Shown: positions 46,091-54,988 of the stretch, one piece after another
Layout of the letters: every line of letters begins with the position of its first letter
How positions within the stretch are numbered: the first letter of the stretch is position 1
Source of the DNA: Sporomusaceae bacterium
Lineage (GTDB): Bacteria; Bacillota; Negativicutes; UBA1444
Assembly: GCA_018434355.1 (NCBI GenBank)
Contig: JAHDPL010000044.1
Location: 1-64,000, forward strand
Direction of reading: 5' to 3'
DNA length: 64,000 nucleotides
Made by a program: the position numbers and the translations under genes
Notes under the pieces: generated by a model
Databases searched by the model: none
The model's input: only the letters and a program-made list of their open reading frames with translations
Told to the model about the DNA's origin: nothing

Positions 46091-47367
46091 TGCTTACGAT
46101 TGTCGGCTCCCTGTTCTTTCTGTTGCTTATCGGGCTGCCTGTCGCATTCAGCCTCGGTCTGACCGGCATGGCAGGGTTCGCCGTGTTAATGGGCCCCCAG
46201 TCGCTGACGCAGATTCCGATTATCGCCTATAAAACGCTGGATGACTTCGTGCTGTCCTCCATCCCGCTCTATATCCTGCTCAGTCAAATCCTGCTTACCG
46301 GCAGAGTCGGCAATGATTTGTACGAAGTCGCCAGCAAATGGGTCCGCCACTTGCCGGCCGGCCTCGGTATTGCCACCGTGCTCGCCTGCGCCGCGTTTGC
46401 GGCGATTTCCGGTTCCAGCGTCGCCACCGCAGTCACAATCGGCATGGTGGCGATTCCCGAGATGGTTTCGCGCGGTTACCCAAAAGAGCTTGTGCTCGGA
46501 TTGGTTGCCGGCGGCGGTACACTAGGCATCCTGATCCCGCCGAGCATCCCGATGATCCTGTTCGGGGCCATCACCAGCGAATCAGTCGGGGAGCTGTTTA
46601 TGGCCGGCGTAGTGCCGGGGATTCTGTTGACCGGACTGTTCATCCTATATGTGGTTTTGTTCGTCTCAAAAAAAGTTCCGTCGCAAGATCCTGCAACCTG
46701 GGCCGAACGGATCGCAGCACTGCGGCACTCCAGTTGGGGACTGTTCCTGCCGGTGCTGATTATCGGCGGCATTTACGCCGGAATTTTCACGCCGACGGAA
46801 GCTGCCGCGGTCGGCACAATATACAGTTTGTTCATCACATTCTTCGTCTATCGTACGCTGACTTTGCGCGACTTGCCAAGCATCCTGGTCGAAACAGCCA
46901 AAAGTAACGCCATGGTGCTGGCCATCGTCATCGGCGCCATGCAGTACGGTTTTATCCTGACCATCATGCAGATTCCCCAGCAACTCACCGAGCTGGTGAC
47001 AGGAATGGCTGTCAGTCGCTGGGTCGTGTTCCTGGCCATCAATGCACTGCTGTTGTTCCTTGGTTGTGTCCTTGAATCGATCTCCATCATTTTGATTACG
47101 GTTCCACTGCTTTATCCCTTGATTTTAAAACTCGGCTTCGATCCGATCTGGTTTGCCGTGATCATGGTGATCAATCTTGAATTGGCACTTATTACGCCGC
47201 CTGTCGGTATGAATCTGTTCGTAATCCAGGGGATTTCGCCGGGAACCCGAATGACGGAAATTCTGCGCGGCGTGCTGCCTTTTGCCCTACTGATGGTGCT
47301 CACGATCGCCATCGTTGCCTGGCAACCCGACCTGGCGACCTGGTTGCCGAATTACCTGAAGAAGTAG
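46090..47367 (+). CDS. dctM: TRAP transporter large permease
   Basis: The ion-coupled transport subunit: 425 aa, about 12 membrane helices, with family motifs SSIPLYILLSQIL, AFAAISGSSVATA, GTLGILIPPSIPMIL and YAGIFTPTEAAAVG. Uses a sodium or proton gradient rather than ATP. Last gene of the leucine T-box unit; the long inverted repeat at 47397 follows. Confidence 0.95.
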   Translation: MLTIVGSLFFLLLIGLPVAFSLGLTGMAGFAVLMGPQSLTQIPIIAYKTLDDFVLSSIPLYILLSQILLTGRVGNDLYEVASKWVRHLPAGLGIATVLACAAFAAISGSSVATAVTIGMVAIPEMVSRGYPKELVLGLVAGGGTLGILIPPSIPMILFGAITSESVGELFMAGVVPGILLTGLFILYVVLFVSKKVPSQDPATWAERIAALRHSSWGLFLPVLIIGGIYAGIFTPTEAAAVGTIYSLFITFFVYRTLTLRDLPSILVETAKSNAMVLAIVIGAMQYGFILTIMQIPQQLTELVTGMAVSRWVVFLAINALLLFLGCVLESISIILITVPLLYPLILKLGFDPIWFAVIMVINLELALITPPVGMNLFVIQGISPGTRMTEILRGVLPFALLMVLTIAIVAWQPDLATWLPNYLKK

Positions 47368-47396
47368 CTTAACTCAAAATATCAATAACAATCTTA

Positions 47397-47447
47397 TTAG
47401 GAAAAAATGACGTCTTCGATTCAATCGAAGACGTCATTTTTTCCTAA
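47397..47447. terminator. Perfect 25-bp inverted repeat, bidirectional terminator
   Basis: Arms 47397-47421 and 47423-47447 are exact reverse complements around C47422. A/T tracts (TTAGGAAAAAA / TTTTTTCCTAA) flank the core TGACGTCTTCGATT. It separates the convergent dctM and HAD-phosphatase genes. Design matches the element at 24657-24697. Confidence 0.85.
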
Positions 47448-47448
47448 T

Positions 47449-48249
47449 CTACTCTTTCCCGTCCGCCTGCCGCAATGCCGCATGCAGTTCCGTCAGGCCG
47501 CCCATCACAAAATCAGGTTTAATCGGTGCACTCTCGATATCTGCCCGTTTGGCCTCGCCTGAAAGAACCAATATCGAAGTTACACCGGCATTATGCCCCA
47601 TCACGATATCAGTGTAAAGCCGGTCACCGACCATCGCAACCTGCGATCGCGCCACCGGCTTCTTGCGAAACATCGCATCGATGATTTGGCGGTTTGGTTT
47701 GCCGATCACCTGGGGAGTCACTCCTGTCGACGCCGTAATCAGGGCGATCATTGCGCCGCAGTCGGGAATGTAGCCGGTTTCGGTCGGGCAGTTGAAGTCG
47801 GGGTGCGTGGCAATGAAAGGCACTCCGGTGCGAATCAGATCGCAGGCCCGTACCAGCTTGTCGTAAGTCAGGGTCATGTCAAAGCCAAGCACCACATAAT
47901 CAGGCTTTTCATCAGTCAATATAAAACCATGTACGGCAAATTCCTGTTCCAAGTCCGGCGTGCCGAGCAAGTAAACCCGTGCGGACGGCTTGAGTCCACC
48001 CAAGTATAGAGCAGTCGCCTCGCCGGAGGTCAGCACTTCATCCGGCTTGGCCGGCCATCCGAAGCGGGTCAGTTTTTCTGCGTAATAATTTGCATTACGC
48101 GATGAATTATTGGTCAGAAACAGATGATCTCTTCCCGTTTCGCCCAGATAGCGCAAAAAATCAAGGGAACCGGGCAACAGCCGGCTCCCCAGATAAACAG
48201 TGCCATCCATGTCCAGCAAAAACAGCCGAATGTCAGCCAACGAACTCAT
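47449..48249 (-). CDS. HAD-IIA family phosphatase (NagD/PGP-like)
   Basis: 266 aa, cytoplasmic. HAD motifs: nucleophile LLDMDGTVYLG (D14/D16 region), LTNNSS, and MVGDRLYTDIVMG; the C2-type cap domain lies between, with GFDMTLTYDKL. Members dephosphorylate sugar phosphates, nucleotides or glycerol-/glycolate-type phosphates. It overlaps the ABC ATPase gene by 4 nt, so it is likely the intracellular phosphatase for what that importer brings in. Confidence 0.9.
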   Translation of the reverse strand: MSSLADIRLFLLDMDGTVYLGSRLLPGSLDFLRYLGETGRDHLFLTNNSSRNANYYAEKLTRFGWPAKPDEVLTSGEATALYLGGLKPSARVYLLGTPDLEQEFAVHGFILTDEKPDYVVLGFDMTLTYDKLVRACDLIRTGVPFIATHPDFNCPTETGYIPDCGAMIALITASTGVTPQVIGKPNRQIIDAMFRKKPVARSQVAMVGDRLYTDIVMGHNAGVTSILVLSGEAKRADIESAPIKPDFVMGGLTELHAALRQADGKE

Positions 48250-49289
48250 TTCGGGAACGCCATCACATGACCGAAGCTTAGAAAGACATCTTCCCCGTCG
48301 CTATATTCGGCAAATGCGGCACCGCGGTCAATCACCCGCAACTCTGTATCGCCAACCAATACCCGACAGTCTGTAGAATCGCCAAGGTAAAATTTGTTAA
48401 CCAGCTTGCCGCGCAAGTAACCATCGGTTTTGGAAATACGAATATGCTCCGGTCGAACGGCAACCCGCGCCGGTCCTTCAAAAGAAACATTCGCCGGAAT
48501 CCCGCAGCCAAGCGCCTTGAATTGGATTTGCCCCGCAGCGGCTTCCCCTTCCAGAAAGTTGACCAGGCCGATAAAGTCGGCCACGATCGGATTGGCAGGG
48601 TGCTCATAAACGCGAATCGGTTCATCAACCTGTTGAATGACCCCTTTATGCATGACAATGATCCGGTCGGACATTGCCATCGCTTCTGCCTGGTCATGCG
48701 TAACATAAACCACGGTGATGCCGAGTTTTTTCTGCAATTCCTTAATTTCAAACCGCATGCTTTCCCGCAGTTTGGCGTCAAGGTTTGACAACGGTTCGTC
48801 CAGCAGCAGCAGTCCCGGTTCCGCAACCAAGGCCCGCGCCAATGCAACTCGTTGCTGTTGTCCCCCTGACAGCTGATTGGGGAAACGCGCCGCATATTCC
48901 GCCAGATGGACCAGATCCAGCGCCTGTTCCGTCCGCTCTTTCAGCTTGTCTGCCGGCACTTTCTGGATTTTGAGCGGATATGCCACATTATCAAATACAT
49001 TCATGTGCGGCCAGACGGCGTAGGATTGGAAAACCATACCGATATGGCGTTTTTCCGGCGGCACAAAGATCCCGGCGTCCGATTTGCTGACGATCTGGTC
49101 GCCGATAGCGATTTCGCCTTCGGTCGCCCGCTCAAAGCCGGCAATCATCCGCAACATTGTCGTCTTGCCACAGCCGGATGGTCCTAGAATCGAAACAAAC
49201 TCGCCATCCTTGATCAAAGCATTGAAATTGTTTACTGCAAAAACATCGCCGAATTTCTTGGTTACGGAAGTGATTTTTACATCTGCCAC
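48246..49289 (-). CDS. ABC importer ATPase, FbpC/AfuC type (system 1)
   Basis: 347 aa: Walker A GPSGCGKTT, Q-loop VFQSYAVWPH, signature LSGGQQQRVALARA, Walker B LLLLDEPLSNLDA, switch THDQAEA, then a TOBE domain (VAVRPEHIRI). Start is GTG at 49289 with AAGGAG. The family serves ferric ion, spermidine-like or organophosphate importers. It lies between the permease gene and the HAD phosphatase gene. Confidence 0.92.
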   Translation of the reverse strand: MADVKITSVTKKFGDVFAVNNFNALIKDGEFVSILGPSGCGKTTMLRMIAGFERATEGEIAIGDQIVSKSDAGIFVPPEKRHIGMVFQSYAVWPHMNVFDNVAYPLKIQKVPADKLKERTEQALDLVHLAEYAARFPNQLSGGQQQRVALARALVAEPGLLLLDEPLSNLDAKLRESMRFEIKELQKKLGITVVYVTHDQAEAMAMSDRIIVMHKGVIQQVDEPIRVYEHPANPIVADFIGLVNFLEGEAAAGQIQFKALGCGIPANVSFEGPARVAVRPEHIRISKTDGYLRGKLVNKFYLGDSTDCRVLVGDTELRVIDRGAAFAEYSDGEDVFLSFGHVMAFPK

Positions 49290-49308
49290 AATCCTGGCTC
49301 CTTTCAGG

Positions 49309-50991
49309 TCAAATCCCGATCTGGCCGCGTGAGACCTTGCGCAGAGCGAGGTTTCCGACCAGAACGATCAATAGAATGATTACGGCCAACACCGATGCGT
49401 CCTGCGGATCGGCATAGGTTTGGAGTTCGTACAGCAATACGCCGATGGTTTTGGTCTGTGAACCGTAGAGGATGATCGACATTGTCAGTTCATAAAACGA
49501 CGGCATGAAGACAAGGAACCAGCCTGCCACAACCGAAGGCCGGATCAGCGGCCACATGATGTCACGCAGCGACTGCAACCAACTAGCGCCGGAATTTAAC
49601 GCAGCTTCTTCCAACGATGGGTGAACTTGGCTGAGCGAAGCGGAAATCGTGCGGACTGACATCGTCAGGTATTTGACAATATAGCCCACCACCAGAATCG
49701 TCATCGTTGAATACAAGTTCAGGCCAAAATTGCCTGAAAAAGTAATAATCAGCGCCAGCGCAATAACAATACCCGGTGTGGCGCCGCCAAGCGTCGCCAG
49801 TGCGTCGGGAATCTTGCGGCCCTTCGCTTTGGTTTTCATCAACAGATATGCGATGAATATGCCGATGATAGTGGCGATGGTCGCCGCAGCTATCGCCAGG
49901 ATGAAGCTGTTCATCAACGGCTCAGTGTACTGGGTGTTTTCCAGCGCCGCTTTCCAGGTCGCCAGCGTCAGATTGTCCCAGGTCACCGGCCTTGACATTG
50001 ATTTGATCAATGACGTTACCAGTACGGAACCGATCGGCAGGAAAACCGAAATCGCGCCATAACCCATCACGATCGAAAACGCAGGCCATTTCCATTTGCC
50101 GAGTTCGACCAGATTGGGGCGGGTGCTCTTGCCGCCGATTGTTACATATTCTTTCTTGCCCAGGCCAAACATCGACAGGTACAACAGCCCATTGGCCGCC
50201 AACATCAAAGATACCGCCAGCGCGGTCGCTTCCTGGATGCCTTTGGTGTCACCCATGTAGATGTAGGTCACGATACGGGTCGTCAACACTTCGATATTTG
50301 CCGGCATACCGACAATCGAAGGTGTGCCGAAAGCCGAAGCGACCCCGATAAACACCAGGATGCCCCCGGCCAGGATGCTCGGATACATCAGTGGGATCGT
50401 TACATTCCATAGCGTCCGCAGCGGAGATGCCCCGGAGACGCGAGAAGCCTCTTCCAGCGTCGGATCCATCTTTTCCATGGCCCGGGAAATCGTGATAAAA
50501 GCAAACGGCGCATAGAACAGCGTCAAACACCAGACCATGCCGGTCATCGAGTAAATGTTGAACGGCGCTTCCGCCAGATGCAGATTTTCTACCAAAAACT
50601 TGTTGACGTAGCCGACCCGCGGGTTCAATAGCTGAATCCAGGCAATTGCCCCGACGTAAGGCGGGATCATGTAGGTCGCTACAAACAAGGTACGGAAAAA
50701 ACCTTTCCAAGGCAAATCGGTGCGACCAATCAACCAGGCTAGCGGAAACGAAATCACAACAGCCAGAATCGTCGAGTACAGCGAAATTTTCAATGTGTTG
50801 CTCAGTGCATTCCAGTTGACAACCTTGCTATATACGGTTTGATAATGATGTATGTCCAGAGTTCCATTGATGATGAAGCTCTTGTAGACCAGATAAAGCA
50901 TCGGCAAAACAACAAAAACCACTAATGAAGCCACTGCGGTCAGAATCAACATCCATTTGGTGTCCCACTGGGGAAGCCATTTTTTTCCCAC
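49309..50991 (-). CDS. ABC importer permease, FbpB/AfuB type, fused two-domain (system 1)
   Basis: 560 aa and about 12 membrane helices: two MetI-like permease halves in one chain. Each half has its own ATPase-contact loop (EEASRVSGASPLRTLWNV and EEAALNSGASWLQSLRDI). GTG at 50991 is preceded by AGGGGG at a good distance; a TTG two codons earlier is too close to that site. Same length as the system 2 permease, to which it is clearly related. Confidence 0.9.
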   Translation of the reverse strand: MGKKWLPQWDTKWMLILTAVASLVVFVVLPMLYLVYKSFIINGTLDIHHYQTVYSKVVNWNALSNTLKISLYSTILAVVISFPLAWLIGRTDLPWKGFFRTLFVATYMIPPYVGAIAWIQLLNPRVGYVNKFLVENLHLAEAPFNIYSMTGMVWCLTLFYAPFAFITISRAMEKMDPTLEEASRVSGASPLRTLWNVTIPLMYPSILAGGILVFIGVASAFGTPSIVGMPANIEVLTTRIVTYIYMGDTKGIQEATALAVSLMLAANGLLYLSMFGLGKKEYVTIGGKSTRPNLVELGKWKWPAFSIVMGYGAISVFLPIGSVLVTSLIKSMSRPVTWDNLTLATWKAALENTQYTEPLMNSFILAIAAATIATIIGIFIAYLLMKTKAKGRKIPDALATLGGATPGIVIALALIITFSGNFGLNLYSTMTILVVGYIVKYLTMSVRTISASLSQVHPSLEEAALNSGASWLQSLRDIMWPLIRPSVVAGWFLVFMPSFYELTMSIILYGSQTKTIGVLLYELQTYADPQDASVLAVIILLIVLVGNLALRKVSRGQIGI

Positions 50992-51072
50992 GAACAAACC
51001 CCCTGCATACTGGCATTATACGGAGGTGGAACAATAGCTCCACCTCCGCCTGCGTTTGGATAACGAAGTCAG

Positions 51073-52110
51073 TTATTTCTTTTCCAATACACGGGTCCGG
51101 AACTGTTCTTTCACTTTTTCATTTTCTTTCGCCAGTTGGTTCCAGTCAATTTTGAGTGCGGTCGGCATCAGTGTCTTCAGAGCAGGTGCGCCTTTGGGCG
51201 CGGCTACATCGTCACGCACCGAATGCATCCAGCCTTTCACCACCATTTCCTGGCCTTCCTTCGACAGCCACCAGTCGGTCAGCGCTTTGGCGGCTTCCGG
51301 ATTTTGGGCGCTGGAGAAAATCGCGATCGGGCTCGGGTTGATGATTGCTCCGTCGCTCGGATAGGCAACCTTTACCGGTTCTCCTTTGTCCGCCATCTTG
51401 AGGATATTTTCTTCCAAAATGATTACCACGTCATATTCGCCCTGGACCAGTTTATTCTGCAATGCAGTATTGCCTGACTCCACTTTGACGCCGTTCGCTT
51501 TCAGCTTGTCAAAGTATTCCCAGCCGTATTTTTGGGCCAACGCGCCAACCCCAACGTAGGCCGTGCCAGACAAAAGCGGGTTGGCCATGGCGATGCGGTT
51601 CTTCCATTTCGGATCAGTGAGTTCTTGCCAAGTTTTCGGCGCCTCTTCCGGTTTGACTTTTTTCGTGTTGTAGGCCATCACGATCGCATTGATCCGTACG
51701 CCAGTCCAGTACCCTTCGTTGTCCTTGTTGCCTGTGATATCTTTGCGCATCGGTGAATCGTATTTCATCAGCAGGCCCTTGTCTTTGAGCGTCAGATAGT
51801 AAGCCGGGTCGGCTACAAGCAGCACATCAGCCTGGACTTTTTTGGCTTCGATTTCACCGGCCAGTTTGGCCATAACCTGCTCAGATCCTGCTTGGAACCA
51901 GTTCACTTTCAGGTCCGGAAACTTCTTGGCGATCGCCGGTTTGACGAGCTCAACAATGTCCGGATAAATCGAAGTATAAATCATTAAAGTTCCAGAAGGC
52001 CCCTTGGCCTTGGGTTGTTCGGCCGGCTTCTTATCTCCGCCGCCGCATCCTGCGACAACCGCCGCGATGACAAACATCGCCAACACCAGGATTACTGTTG
52101 CTTTTCTCAT
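51073..52110 (-). CDS. ABC importer solute-binding lipoprotein (system 1)
   Basis: 345 aa with signal peptide and lipobox VVAGC, a short Lys/Pro linker, then a class II periplasmic binding fold: GTLMIYTSIYPDIV, FQAGSEQVMAKLAGE, GYWTGVRINAIVMAYN, AMANPLLSGTAYVG and DWWLSKEGQE. Close paralogue of the binding protein at 57906. These are annotated generically as Fe(3+) or 2-aminoethylphosphonate binders; iron-binding tandem tyrosines are not evident. First gene of the system 1 operon. Confidence 0.9.
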   Translation of the reverse strand: MRKATVILVLAMFVIAAVVAGCGGGDKKPAEQPKAKGPSGTLMIYTSIYPDIVELVKPAIAKKFPDLKVNWFQAGSEQVMAKLAGEIEAKKVQADVLLVADPAYYLTLKDKGLLMKYDSPMRKDITGNKDNEGYWTGVRINAIVMAYNTKKVKPEEAPKTWQELTDPKWKNRIAMANPLLSGTAYVGVGALAQKYGWEYFDKLKANGVKVESGNTALQNKLVQGEYDVVIILEENILKMADKGEPVKVAYPSDGAIINPSPIAIFSSAQNPEAAKALTDWWLSKEGQEMVVKGWMHSVRDDVAAPKGAPALKTLMPTALKIDWNQLAKENEKVKEQFRTRVLEKK

Positions 52111-52229
52111 CCCACTACCCCATCCTTTCAATTTTAACTATATCCCCTCGGTCGGCTCAGCGACCGCAAAGCGCAGAAGTTTTTTCGTTATCTAGATTTC
52201 GCCCTATGCCAGCTAATTCCTGCAGCAGG

Positions 52230-52907
52230 TCATTCCAACCAAACATCGCCTACGCCTTCAATCGCCTTCAACCCCTCCAGAATATCCGGCAGCATCCGAC
52301 GATCGGTAATGTCAACGATCACCGAAATATGAATCTCATTTTTGCCTACTTCATCAATTTTTATATCACAAATGGCAACATTTTTTGTACCGAGATAGGA
52401 ACCGACCCGACCGATCTGTCCCGGTTTGTCAACCGATTTGACGATCATCGCGACCTGTGACGGCCCGCAACCGTAAAGCCGTTCATACCGGGGCAAGTAA
52501 GTCAACGCCAGTACCGACAGTACTGTTGTCGCCACAGCGCCGACATAGTAACCGCCGCCAACCGCCAGGCCAACTCCTGCGACCACCCACAGACTGGCCG
52601 CCGTGGTCAGCCCTTTGATCGTCAATCCTTCTTTCATAATCGTTCCCGCGCCAAGAAAGCCGATCCCGCTGACCACCTGCGCGGCCAAACGGGCTGGATC
52701 GGCGTTTGTCAGCCCCTGGACACCGGTATAGATTTTAATCGAAATCACCATGACCAAGCAAGACCCAAGGCTAACCAAAATATGGGTCCTTAAGCCTGCC
52801 GACTTATGCCGCTGCTGCCGTTCCAAGCCGACCACACCGCCGAGAATTGCTGCAATCAAAAGGCGCATGACATCGGTCAATTCGCCAAGTATCCATTCCA
52901 TAGGCAA
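52230..52907 (-). CDS. MgtC/SapB family membrane protein
   Basis: 225 aa: four to five membrane helices with the MgtC signature AAILGGVVGLERQ and GIGFLGAGTIM, then a cytoplasmic ACT-like domain at the C-terminus (VAMIVKSVDKPGQIG, IHISVIVDI). Family members help survival at low magnesium and can influence phosphate/ATP homeostasis. The start is likely TTG at 52907, 8 nt after GGAGG; ATG at 52901 is close. It lies between phoU and the system 1 operon, on the same strand. Confidence 0.9.
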   Translation of the reverse strand: MPMEWILGELTDVMRLLIAAILGGVVGLERQQRHKSAGLRTHILVSLGSCLVMVISIKIYTGVQGLTNADPARLAAQVVSGIGFLGAGTIMKEGLTIKGLTTAASLWVVAGVGLAVGGGYYVGAVATTVLSVLALTYLPRYERLYGCGPSQVAMIVKSVDKPGQIGRVGSYLGTKNVAICDIKIDEVGKNEIHISVIVDITDRRMLPDILEGLKAIEGVGDVWLE

Positions 52908-52970
52908 GGCCGCTGCCTCCCCCCGTTTCAAATCTACGTCGCTTGTTGGTCAGTTAATATAATATGTTGC

Positions 52971-53642
52971 TTATTTTTTGTTATCGGGAAAACGGTAACC
53001 GGTTACGGCATAGTACACATATTCCGCGATGTTGCCGGAACGGTCCGCTACCCGCTCGATATAGCGCACCGCCGTATGAAAGTCCATCGCAAGTTCATTG
53101 GCATATTTTTTTACGGTGGCCATCGCCAGGATATTGCGGAACAAGTCTTTGTTCAACCGATTAACCAACGCATCTCTTTTGGGGACCAACATCGCCAAAT
53201 CTGCATCATTTTTTTCATACGCAGCCAGCGCTTCCGTCAGCATGCTGACCGCTTCACGCGACATGATATCGACCGCCGGTTTCAACGATTCGGTCGGCGA
53301 CATATCTTCACTGGAGAACTTGCGTTGTACCATCTTGGCAATATTGTTGGCGTAATCGGCAATTCGTTCGATTTCCGTGGCTATCTTAAGCGTTGAGACA
53401 AGAAACCGCAGGTCGCCTGCCATCGGTTGCTGGGTCGCGATACTAACGATGCATCGGTCGTCAATCTGCCGATACAACACATCGACTTCCTTTTCCAAGC
53501 TTCGCGCCTTGCCTGCGATATCCGCATCATTGTTTATCAGCGCTTGCGCAGCAAACCGAACTGCTTCAACGGTCTTCTGTCCCATTTCCAGCGTAAGTTG
53601 CTTAATTGCAGCAAGTTCGTTCGAATACAACTTTCTTTCCAT
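52971..53642 (-). CDS. phoU: PhoU-family phosphate signalling protein
   Basis: 223 aa, all-helical, two tandem three-helix PhoU repeats (KARSLEKEVDVLYRQIDDRC and the metal-binding E-x-x-x-D pattern in TEIERIADYANNIA and RYIERVADRSGNIAE). In other bacteria PhoU mediates between the Pst phosphate transporter and the PhoR kinase. No pst genes are nearby; it is an orphan beside MgtC and organophosphate-type importers. ATG at 53642 has AAGGGTGG upstream. It has its own promoter and a structured leader. Confidence 0.93.
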   Translation of the reverse strand: MERKLYSNELAAIKQLTLEMGQKTVEAVRFAAQALINNDADIAGKARSLEKEVDVLYRQIDDRCIVSIATQQPMAGDLRFLVSTLKIATEIERIADYANNIAKMVQRKFSSEDMSPTESLKPAVDIMSREAVSMLTEALAAYEKNDADLAMLVPKRDALVNRLNKDLFRNILAMATVKKYANELAMDFHTAVRYIERVADRSGNIAEYVYYAVTGYRFPDNKK

Positions 53643-53698
53643 GCATGCCACCCTTCCTCATCGATGATTTTGTCTCAATAAAAATAGAAACACAAAAC

Positions 53699-53735
53699 CC
53701 CGGACGGGTGACAAAAAAATCACCAACATGCCGGG
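53699..53735 (-). promoter_or_regulatory. Stem-loop in the phoU 5' leader
   Basis: CCCGG pairs with CCGGG and an inner TCACC/GGTGA-type stem closes a T-rich loop; GTTTTGTGTTT follows on the minus strand. It lies between the phoU promoter and start codon and could act as a weak attenuator. No known riboswitch class was recognised. Confidence 0.45.
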
Positions 53736-53801
53736 AATTTCTCTTGCTTTCTCTCTCCCCATCGCTGCCGAGAATATGTCGCATATCTAAATATTAAAAC
53801 T

Positions 53802-53830
53802 ATTATAACTTGGATTGACCAAGGCGTCAA
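53802..53830 (-). promoter_or_regulatory. Promoter of phoU
   Basis: TTGACG (53830-53825), 17-nt spacer, TATAAT (53807-53802) on the minus strand, about 160 nt before the start codon. Confidence 0.8.
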
Positions 53831-53845
53831 ACAAGGGATTTCCGA

Positions 53846-53875
53846 TTGACGCACTGCTTTTTAAAGCGCTATACT
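53846..53875 (+). promoter_or_regulatory. Promoter of the system 2/3 importer operon
   Basis: TTGACG (53846-53851), 18-nt spacer, TATACT (53870-53875). It is back-to-back with the phoU promoter, only 15 nt apart, so the two units may be co-regulated. No further promoter or terminator is seen up to the window end. Confidence 0.75.
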
Positions 53876-53938
53876 AATGGTGAATTCAGCATATACTGCG
53901 TGTGACGGTCCACAAAGAAAACGGAGGGGATTATTAGC

Positions 53939-54979
53939 ATGAATCGAAGCAGTTTGAAATTCTCCAGTTTGTTGATCCTGGTCCTGTTCGTCGCCTCATT
54001 GGCTCTGGCTGGATGCGGTGGCGGTGCTCCCGCTAAAACGGAAACCAAGCAGTTGAAGCTGACATTATACTGTGGACTCATGGAAGATCATATGGCCAAA
54101 GCGATCCAGGAGTTCCAGAAAGACACCGGCATCAAAGTCGACGCGGTCCGGATGAGTTCGGGCGAAGTCCTCGGCCGGATCCGGGCCGAAAAGAATAATC
54201 CCAAGGCCAGCGTCTGGTGGGGCGGACCGGCTGACGCCTTTATCGCCGCCAAAACCGAGGGACTGCTGGAAAAATACCAGTCGCCGGTCGCTGCTAAAAT
54301 CCCGGCCAAGTTCAAGGATGCCGAGGGGTATTGGACCGGCATCTATGTCGGATATCTCGGTTTTTCTTCCAACGCGAAGCTGCTAAAAGAAAAAGGCATT
54401 CCAGTGCCGCAAACCTGGCAGGACCTGCTGCGTCCTGAACTGAAAGGACAGGTTTCGATGGCCAACCCCGGCGCCTCCGGCACCGCGTATACGATGCTGG
54501 CAACCATCGTCCAGCTGATGGGCGAAGAAAAGGGCCTGGAATACATGAAGAAACTTAATGGACAAATCAAAGTATACCAAAAAACCGGCACGGCGCCGGC
54601 CCGAATGGCCGGACAAGGCGAAGTGACCGTGGGTCTGACCTTCCTGCATGACGCGATCAAGTATCAGGAAGAAGGAATGAAAGATCTGGTGCTGTCAGCC
54701 CCGGCCGAAGGCACCGGTTATGAAATTGGCGCCGTTGCGATCATTAAAGGTGGTCCGGATCAAGAAGCAGCCAAGAAATGGGTTGATTGGGCTTTGTCGA
54801 AAAAAGGCCAGGAATTCGGTCAACTTGTCGGCTCCTATCAGTTCCTGACCAATCCGGAAGCCAATCCGCCCAAACAAGCCGAACCGATCAAAAACACCAA
54901 GCTGATTGACTATAATCTCGATTGGGCCGGCAAAAACCGCAGCGCCCTGGTCGAAAAATGGAATAATGCGATTAAATAG
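53939..54979 (+). CDS. ABC importer solute-binding lipoprotein, AfuA-like (system 2)
   Basis: 346 aa: lipobox LALAGC, then YCGLMEDHMAKAIQEF, ASVWWGGPADAFIAA, GYWTGIYVGYLGFSSN, MANPGASGTAYTM and TGYEIGAVAIIKG. Paralogue of the protein at 58981 rather than of system 1. The W-x-G-G-P-A-D segment is typical of the AfuA/FbpA-like group; AfuA of Actinobacillus binds hexose phosphates. Ligand here unknown. Start has GGAGGGG upstream. Confidence 0.9.
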   Translation: MNRSSLKFSSLLILVLFVASLALAGCGGGAPAKTETKQLKLTLYCGLMEDHMAKAIQEFQKDTGIKVDAVRMSSGEVLGRIRAEKNNPKASVWWGGPADAFIAAKTEGLLEKYQSPVAAKIPAKFKDAEGYWTGIYVGYLGFSSNAKLLKEKGIPVPQTWQDLLRPELKGQVSMANPGASGTAYTMLATIVQLMGEEKGLEYMKKLNGQIKVYQKTGTAPARMAGQGEVTVGLTFLHDAIKYQEEGMKDLVLSAPAEGTGYEIGAVAIIKGGPDQEAAKKWVDWALSKKGQEFGQLVGSYQFLTNPEANPPKQAEPIKNTKLIDYNLDWAGKNRSALVEKWNNAIK

Positions 54980-54988
54980 AGCTTGATT

